Part shown: positions 60,397-64,000 of the stretch, one piece after another
How the letters are laid out: every line of letters starts with the position of its first letter
Numbering within the stretch: the stretch's first letter is position 1
Source: Yersinia mollaretii ATCC 43969
GTDB taxonomy: Bacteria > Pseudomonadota > Gammaproteobacteria > Enterobacterales > Enterobacteriaceae
Reading direction: 5' to 3'
Length of the DNA: 64,000 nt
Assembly: GCF_013282725.1 (NCBI RefSeq)
Contig: NZ_CP054043.1
Span: 1,302,001 to 1,366,000 of the forward strand
The notes under the pieces: model-generated
The model's database searches: none
The model's input: the letters and a program-made list of their open reading frames with translations, nothing else
Told to the model about the DNA's origin: nothing
Translations under genes and position numbers: made by a program

Positions 60397-61590
60397 ATGT
60401 TTGAGAAACGCTACCGGATAACTTTGCTGTTTAACGCTAACAAAGTGTACGACCGGCAAGTGGTGGAAGGTGTCGGCGAGTATTTACAGGCTTCGCAATG
60501 TGACTGGGATATTTTTATCGAAGAGGATTTTCGCTGCCGCATTGATAATATTCGTGATTGGTTGGGCGATGGTGTTATTGCTGATTTTGATGATCGGCAG
60601 ATAGAGCAACTGCTGGTCAATGTCGATGTCCCCATTGTCGGCGTTGGCGGTTCTTATCATCAGGCGGAAGACTATCCGCCAGTTGATTATATTGCGACCG
60701 ACAACAGAGCCTTGGTCGAAGCTGCTTTTATGCATCTGAAAGAGAAGGGTTTAAACCGTTTTGCTTTCTATGGTCTACCCGCCAGCAGTGATAAGCGCTG
60801 GGCGCAAGAGCGGGAGTATGCATTCCGCCAATTAGTGGCGGCTGAGCAATACCAAGGGGTGGTTTATCAAGGCATGGCCACCGCGCCCGCTAACTGGCAA
60901 TACACCCAAAATCGGCTGGCAGATTGGGTACAAACCTTGCCGCATCAGACAGGGATTATTGCCGTGACGGATGCGCGGGCGCGTCATTTGCTGCAAGTGT
61001 GTGAGCATCTGGATATTGCCGTACCCGAAAAACTGAGTGTGATTGGCATCGATAATGAAGAGTTAACTCGCTATTTATCGCGGGTGGCACTCTCGTCGGT
61101 GGCACAAGGGACGCGGCAGATGGGCTATCGGGCGGCTAAGTTGCTGCATCAGCGCCTCAATCAACGGCAGAAACAGCAAGATACCCCACCGTTGCAGCGC
61201 ATTCTGGTTCCTCCTGTAAAAGTGATTGCCCGCCGCTCAACGGATTTTCGCTCGCTACGCGATCCGGCTGTCATCCAGGCGATGCACTATATTCGTCATC
61301 ACGCCTGCAAGGGGATTAAGGTGGAACAGGTGTTGGATGCGGTAGGCATGTCGCGCTCGAATTTGGAAAAGCGCTTTAAAGACGATATCGGGCAGACGAT
61401 TCATGGTGTGATTCATGAAGAAAAACTCGATCGGGCGCGCAACTTATTGGCCGCTACCTCGCTACCTATCAATGAAATCTCGCAAATGTGTGGTTACCCG
61501 TCACTGCAATACTTCTATTCAGTATTCAAAAAAGGCTATTCCATCACCCCGAAAGAACACCGCGATAAATATGGCGAAGTGAGCTATTAA
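60397..61590 (+). CDS. xylR: Xylose operon activator XylR
   Basis: A 397-residue AraC-family activator (E. coli 392). N-terminal LacI-like xylose-binding domain (MFEKRYRITLLFNANKVYDRQVVEGVGEYLQ; ATDNRALVEAAFMHLKEKGLNRFAFYG). C-terminal AraC domain about 290-390 (GIKVEQVLDAVGMSRSNLEKRFKDDIGQTIHGVI; LPINEISQMCGYPSLQYFYSVFKKGYSITPKEHRDKYG). Binds xylose and switches on xylA and xylF promoters. Last gene of the plus-strand xyl unit, 92 bp after xylH, RBS AGGAG. Confidence 0.97.
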   Translation: MFEKRYRITLLFNANKVYDRQVVEGVGEYLQASQCDWDIFIEEDFRCRIDNIRDWLGDGVIADFDDRQIEQLLVNVDVPIVGVGGSYHQAEDYPPVDYIATDNRALVEAAFMHLKEKGLNRFAFYGLPASSDKRWAQEREYAFRQLVAAEQYQGVVYQGMATAPANWQYTQNRLADWVQTLPHQTGIIAVTDARARHLLQVCEHLDIAVPEKLSVIGIDNEELTRYLSRVALSSVAQGTRQMGYRAAKLLHQRLNQRQKQQDTPPLQRILVPPVKVIARRSTDFRSLRDPAVIQAMHYIRHHACKGIKVEQVLDAVGMSRSNLEKRFKDDIGQTIHGVIHEEKLDRARNLLAATSLPINEISQMCGYPSLQYFYSVFKKGYSITPKEHRDKYGEVSY

Positions 61591-61687
61591 CCCTTTCTGC
61601 GCCACTGATCACTTATCTTAACTCCACCGAGGTAGGTGATTTATTCATCATCTCTATCGAATGGATAGCGCCATACAATAAACGCGC

Positions 61688-61693
61688 TATAAT
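61688..61693 (+). promoter_or_regulatory. Probable -10 box of selC
   Basis: TATAAT, followed by CACCGGC, a GC-rich discriminator typical of stringent tRNA promoters, 26 bp before the tRNA. A -35 box at the right distance is not obvious. Confidence 0.5.
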
Positions 61694-61719
61694 CACCGGC
61701 TTAGATCACTCATATCTAT

Positions 61720-61814
61720 GGAAGATCATCGTCCCCGGTGGGGCGGCTGGACTTCAAATCCAGATGGGGCCGCCAGCGGTCCTCGGCAGGTTCGACTCCT
61801 GTGGTCTTCCGCCA
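61720..61814 (+). tRNA. selC: tRNA-Sec (anticodon TCA)
   Basis: A 95-nt gene starting GGAAGATCATCGTCCCCGG and ending TGTGGTCTTCCGCCA, with encoded CCA. The anticodon stem CTGGA/TCCAG (61747-61751, 61759-61763) holds TCA at 61754-61756. A long variable arm (GGGGCCGCCAGCGGTCCTCG) and the 8-bp acceptor stem are those of bacterial selenocysteine tRNA, close to E. coli selC. It serves SelA and SelB to decode the TGA in fdoG. Its 3' half is the classic insertion site for genomic islands, and an integrase follows directly. Confidence 0.97.
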
Positions 61815-61926
61815 AAGCTCTTCCGTATTACTCCCCAAAAGTCCTAAAAACCCCAGTAAAACCAATAGATAGAGCGTTTTATTGTCCGTAGGTGTCCGAG
61901 CTTATCTCTCTAAATCCGTAACAATT

Positions 61927-61976
61927 GTGTATAGTAAAGGGTATAGAATTACCCTATACCTTTTTGAGCTATACAC
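61927..61976. promoter_or_regulatory. Nested palindrome just before the integrase start
   Basis: Outer arms GTGTATAG (61927-61934) and CTATACAC (61969-61976) and inner arms GGTATAG (61940-61946) and CTATACC (61954-61960) give four TATAG-type half-sites with dyad symmetry ending at the base before the ATG. Likely an operator for integrase or excisionase autoregulation, or an arm-type binding site. Confidence 0.6.
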
Positions 61977-63152
61977 ATGCCACTTTCCGATATCCAGATT
62001 CGCCGTGCTAAACCACAAGAAAAAGCCTATACCCTGAGTGACGGGCAAGGGCTATCACTCTTAATTGAACCTAACGGCAGCAAAGGGTGGCGCTTTCGCT
62101 ATCGTTTTGCCGGTAAGGCCCGATTAATGTCATTAGGGACTTATGACTTGATATCCCTTGCTGAAGCTCGCTCTAAGCGAGATGTGGCACGTAAACAGGT
62201 TGCAGATGGAACAGATCCCGCAGAGGTGAAAAAGGCTGAGAAGTTGGCGCAGCGGCTTTCATCGGAAAACTCTTTTGAGGCTATTAGCCGTGAGTGGCAT
62301 AAAGCCAAAGCCGATCGCTGGTCATTGGGCTATAGGGAAGAAATCATGAGTACCTTTGAGGCGGATATATTCCCGTATATTGGTAAACGGCCAATTGCAG
62401 AAATCACACCGCTGGAGTTACTTGATGTGCTTCAACGTATCGAAAAGCGTGGAGCGTTAGAAAAAACGCGTAAAGTACGGCAGCGCTGCGGCGAAGTATT
62501 TCGTTATGCCATTATTACTGGTCGGGCTGCATATAATCCTGCCCCTGACCTTGCCAGTGCATTAAGCACACCAAAGAAACAGCACTACCCGTTCCTGTCT
62601 GCCGAAGAGATGCCATATTTTATTCGTGACCTAGAGGGTTACACCGGCAGCATCATAACCAAGAACGCGGCAAAGATACTTATGCTAACGGGTGTGCGAA
62701 CTAAGGAAATGCGTTTTGCTACTTGGCAGGAAATCGATCTTGAGAACGGTTTATGGGAGATTCCCGCAGAACGAATGAAGATGCGTCGCCCTCATATCGT
62801 GCCGTTGTCTACGCAGGTTATAGCGCTATTTAAACAGCTCTTACCTATCACCGGACATTATCCTTATATTTTCATTGGACGAAATGACCGTAAAAAGCCT
62901 ATAAGTAAAGAAACAGTCAATCAGGTCATTGAATTACTGGGTTATAAAGGCCGTGCGACGGGTCACGGATTTAGACATACCATGTCAACGATATTGCATG
63001 AACAAGGCTATGATAGTACATGGATAGAGCTACAATTGGCTCACGTTGATAAGAATAGTATTCGCGGTACTTATAATCATGCACAGTATCTTGAAAAGCG
63101 AAGAGATATGTTGCAGTGGTATTCAACTTTATTATATTCATTTTTACTATAA
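61977..63152 (+). CDS. int: P4-type tyrosine integrase of a selC-integrated element
   Basis: A 391-residue site-specific recombinase. Residues 1-90 are the DUF4102 arm-binding domain (MPLSDIQIRRAKPQEKAYTLSDGQGLSLLIEPNGSKGWRFRYRF), followed by a SAM-like core-binding domain and the catalytic domain. Catalytic residues: Arg in LTGVRTKEMRFATW, the HxxR box in ATGHGFRHTMSTILH, His in LAHVD and the nucleophile Tyr in GTYNHAQYLEKRR. It is next to and in line with selC, 163 bp on, so it probably integrates into that tRNA gene. No usual RBS is visible because the start abuts the palindrome. Confidence 0.93.
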   Translation: MPLSDIQIRRAKPQEKAYTLSDGQGLSLLIEPNGSKGWRFRYRFAGKARLMSLGTYDLISLAEARSKRDVARKQVADGTDPAEVKKAEKLAQRLSSENSFEAISREWHKAKADRWSLGYREEIMSTFEADIFPYIGKRPIAEITPLELLDVLQRIEKRGALEKTRKVRQRCGEVFRYAIITGRAAYNPAPDLASALSTPKKQHYPFLSAEEMPYFIRDLEGYTGSIITKNAAKILMLTGVRTKEMRFATWQEIDLENGLWEIPAERMKMRRPHIVPLSTQVIALFKQLLPITGHYPYIFIGRNDRKKPISKETVNQVIELLGYKGRATGHGFRHTMSTILHEQGYDSTWIELQLAHVDKNSIRGTYNHAQYLEKRRDMLQWYSTLLYSFLL

Positions 63153-63168
63153 GTCATCGAGGTACCCG

Positions 63169-63984
63169 ATGTTATGCTATAAATACCGATCAGTAAATCA
63201 ACAAACTTTAGAAATGCTCATAAATAGGGAGGTGTACTTCGCTTCTCCTGATCAATTGAATGATCCTTTAGATGCTAAAATAGACATCAATGCACATTAT
63301 CAAAAAATAGTTAGAAAATACGATCCTAATATAAGTGAGGAGTTTAATAGAAAAGCTTTTCTTTTGAATTTACTTAATTCAAAAAAAGTTACACTGGAAG
63401 ATGGAACTGAAAAAAGGCTTAATGATTTAGTACAAGAGTTTATCACTAGTTTAGGCATATTCTCTTTGTCTAAGACTGCTAGTGATGCATTATTATGGTC
63501 TCACTATGGCGGGGCTCATAAAGGATTATGTTTGGAGTTTGAAAGTGATGAGATCTCTTCTAAAGACGTTTTTAGTAGAGGTGAAATAGCTTATAAACAG
63601 AAACCAATTTATGAGGAAGTTTTTGAAGAACTATTACTTGATTTTGGGAATTTTGTTAAACCTTGGGAAAAAGATAGCTCTTACTCTGATGAAGTGGCAG
63701 ATAAATTTTATACTAAACAACTGAGCGATTTAATAGACGCAAACCTATATGTAAAGTCTGAAAAGTGGAAATATGAGGAAGAATATCGACTGGTAAGTAA
63801 TAAGGCTGGAAAAATAAAATTCAATGCAAGCGCTCTAAAAAAAATCATTTTAGGAATACACACTTCCTCATATGATATAAACACTATTAAAAATATACTT
63901 ACCCACCCACAGTATGAACACGTAAAACTGATGAGAGTTTCTAAAAATCCTAATGGTTTTGATTTTAATATTGTCGAGATATAA
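63169..63984 (+). CDS. DUF2971 family protein (island cargo)
   Basis: A 271-residue cytoplasmic protein of the DUF2971 family. ATG 63169 has GAGG six bases before; an earlier in-frame start at 63046 would overlap the integrase gene. Family landmarks: the N-terminal LCYKYRSVNQQTLEMLINREVYFASPDQLNDPLDAKID and the central LSKTASDALLWSHYGGAHKGLCLEF, then WKYEEEYRLVS. Biochemical function is unknown; the family is often found on mobile islands, including defence loci. Only 16 bp after int, strongly AT-rich (base use unlike the core genes). Confidence 0.82.
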   Translation: MLCYKYRSVNQQTLEMLINREVYFASPDQLNDPLDAKIDINAHYQKIVRKYDPNISEEFNRKAFLLNLLNSKKVTLEDGTEKRLNDLVQEFITSLGIFSLSKTASDALLWSHYGGAHKGLCLEFESDEISSKDVFSRGEIAYKQKPIYEEVFEELLLDFGNFVKPWEKDSSYSDEVADKFYTKQLSDLIDANLYVKSEKWKYEEEYRLVSNKAGKIKFNASALKKIILGIHTSSYDINTIKNILTHPQYEHVKLMRVSKNPNGFDFNIVEI

Positions 63985-64000
63985 ATCATTTTTTAATGTT

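Overview
This 64 kb window looks like a chromosomal segment of an enterobacterium, most likely a Yersinia of the enterocolitica/intermedia type. Supporting signs are the high identity by eye of many products to E. coli proteins (GlyQS, MtlADR, SodA, FdoGHI, SelAB, XylABFGHR, MalS, MdfA), gene pairs kept from the E. coli 80-82 minute region (avtA-malS, tag-yiaC, yiaD, ghrB, glyQS, yiaF, mtlADR-yibL, wecH, xyl), ERIC elements of about 125 bp, and other Yersinia-style intergenic hairpins. No phylogeny or database search was possible, so the genus is an inference.

Layout. 1-4.4 kb: a cut-off LysR regulator, an aldo/keto reductase, a Bcr/CflA efflux pump and avtA. 4.5-10.8 kb: malS with MalT-like boxes, ghrB, a 14-helix-type exporter divergent from a SufR-like Fe-S regulator, and lipoprotein yiaD. 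11.1-13.5 kb: a large unrecognised secreted multidomain protein, placed where E. coli has bisC between yiaD and yiaC-tag. 14.9-19.2 kb: a small exported protein, glyQS and lipoprotein yiaF. 19.4-20.1 kb: an AT-rich orphan gene. 20.2-27.1 kb: mannitol operon mtlADR behind a cluster of CRP sites, a MocR/LysE-exporter pair with a perfect operator-like palindrome, and yibL. 27.2-27.9 kb: a vapBC toxin-antitoxin pair. 28.1-31.8 kb: yiiM, a chemotaxis receptor with a sigma-28 promoter, and sodA with a Fur-type promoter.

31.9-42.0 kb is a selenium/formate block: fdhD, divergent fdoGHI-fdhE with a UGA selenocysteine codon in fdoG, then selA-selB. The matching tRNA-Sec gene (selC) lies at 61.7 kb, so enzyme, incorporation factors and tRNA all sit in this window. 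42.0-48.5 kb is a four-carbon acid-sugar (probably D-erythronate) catabolic cluster: otnK-otnC-otnI divergent from a DeoR regulator, an MFS permease and denD. 48.6-53.1 kb: mdfA, a GC-rich structured repeat, wecH, a GlxA/AraC regulator and a cysteine hydrolase. 53.3-61.6 kb: the complete xylose regulon, xylAB divergent from xylFGH-xylR.

From 61.7 kb an integrative element begins at selC: tRNA-Sec, a nested palindrome, a P4-type tyrosine integrase and a DUF2971 gene of low GC content. It runs off the right edge.

The most novel items are the 781-residue secreted protein (crystallin-like N-terminus, RTKR furin-type site, GNAT-like C-terminus), the structured repeat at 50 kb, the AT-rich orphan at 19.5 kb, and the nested operator in front of the selC integrase.
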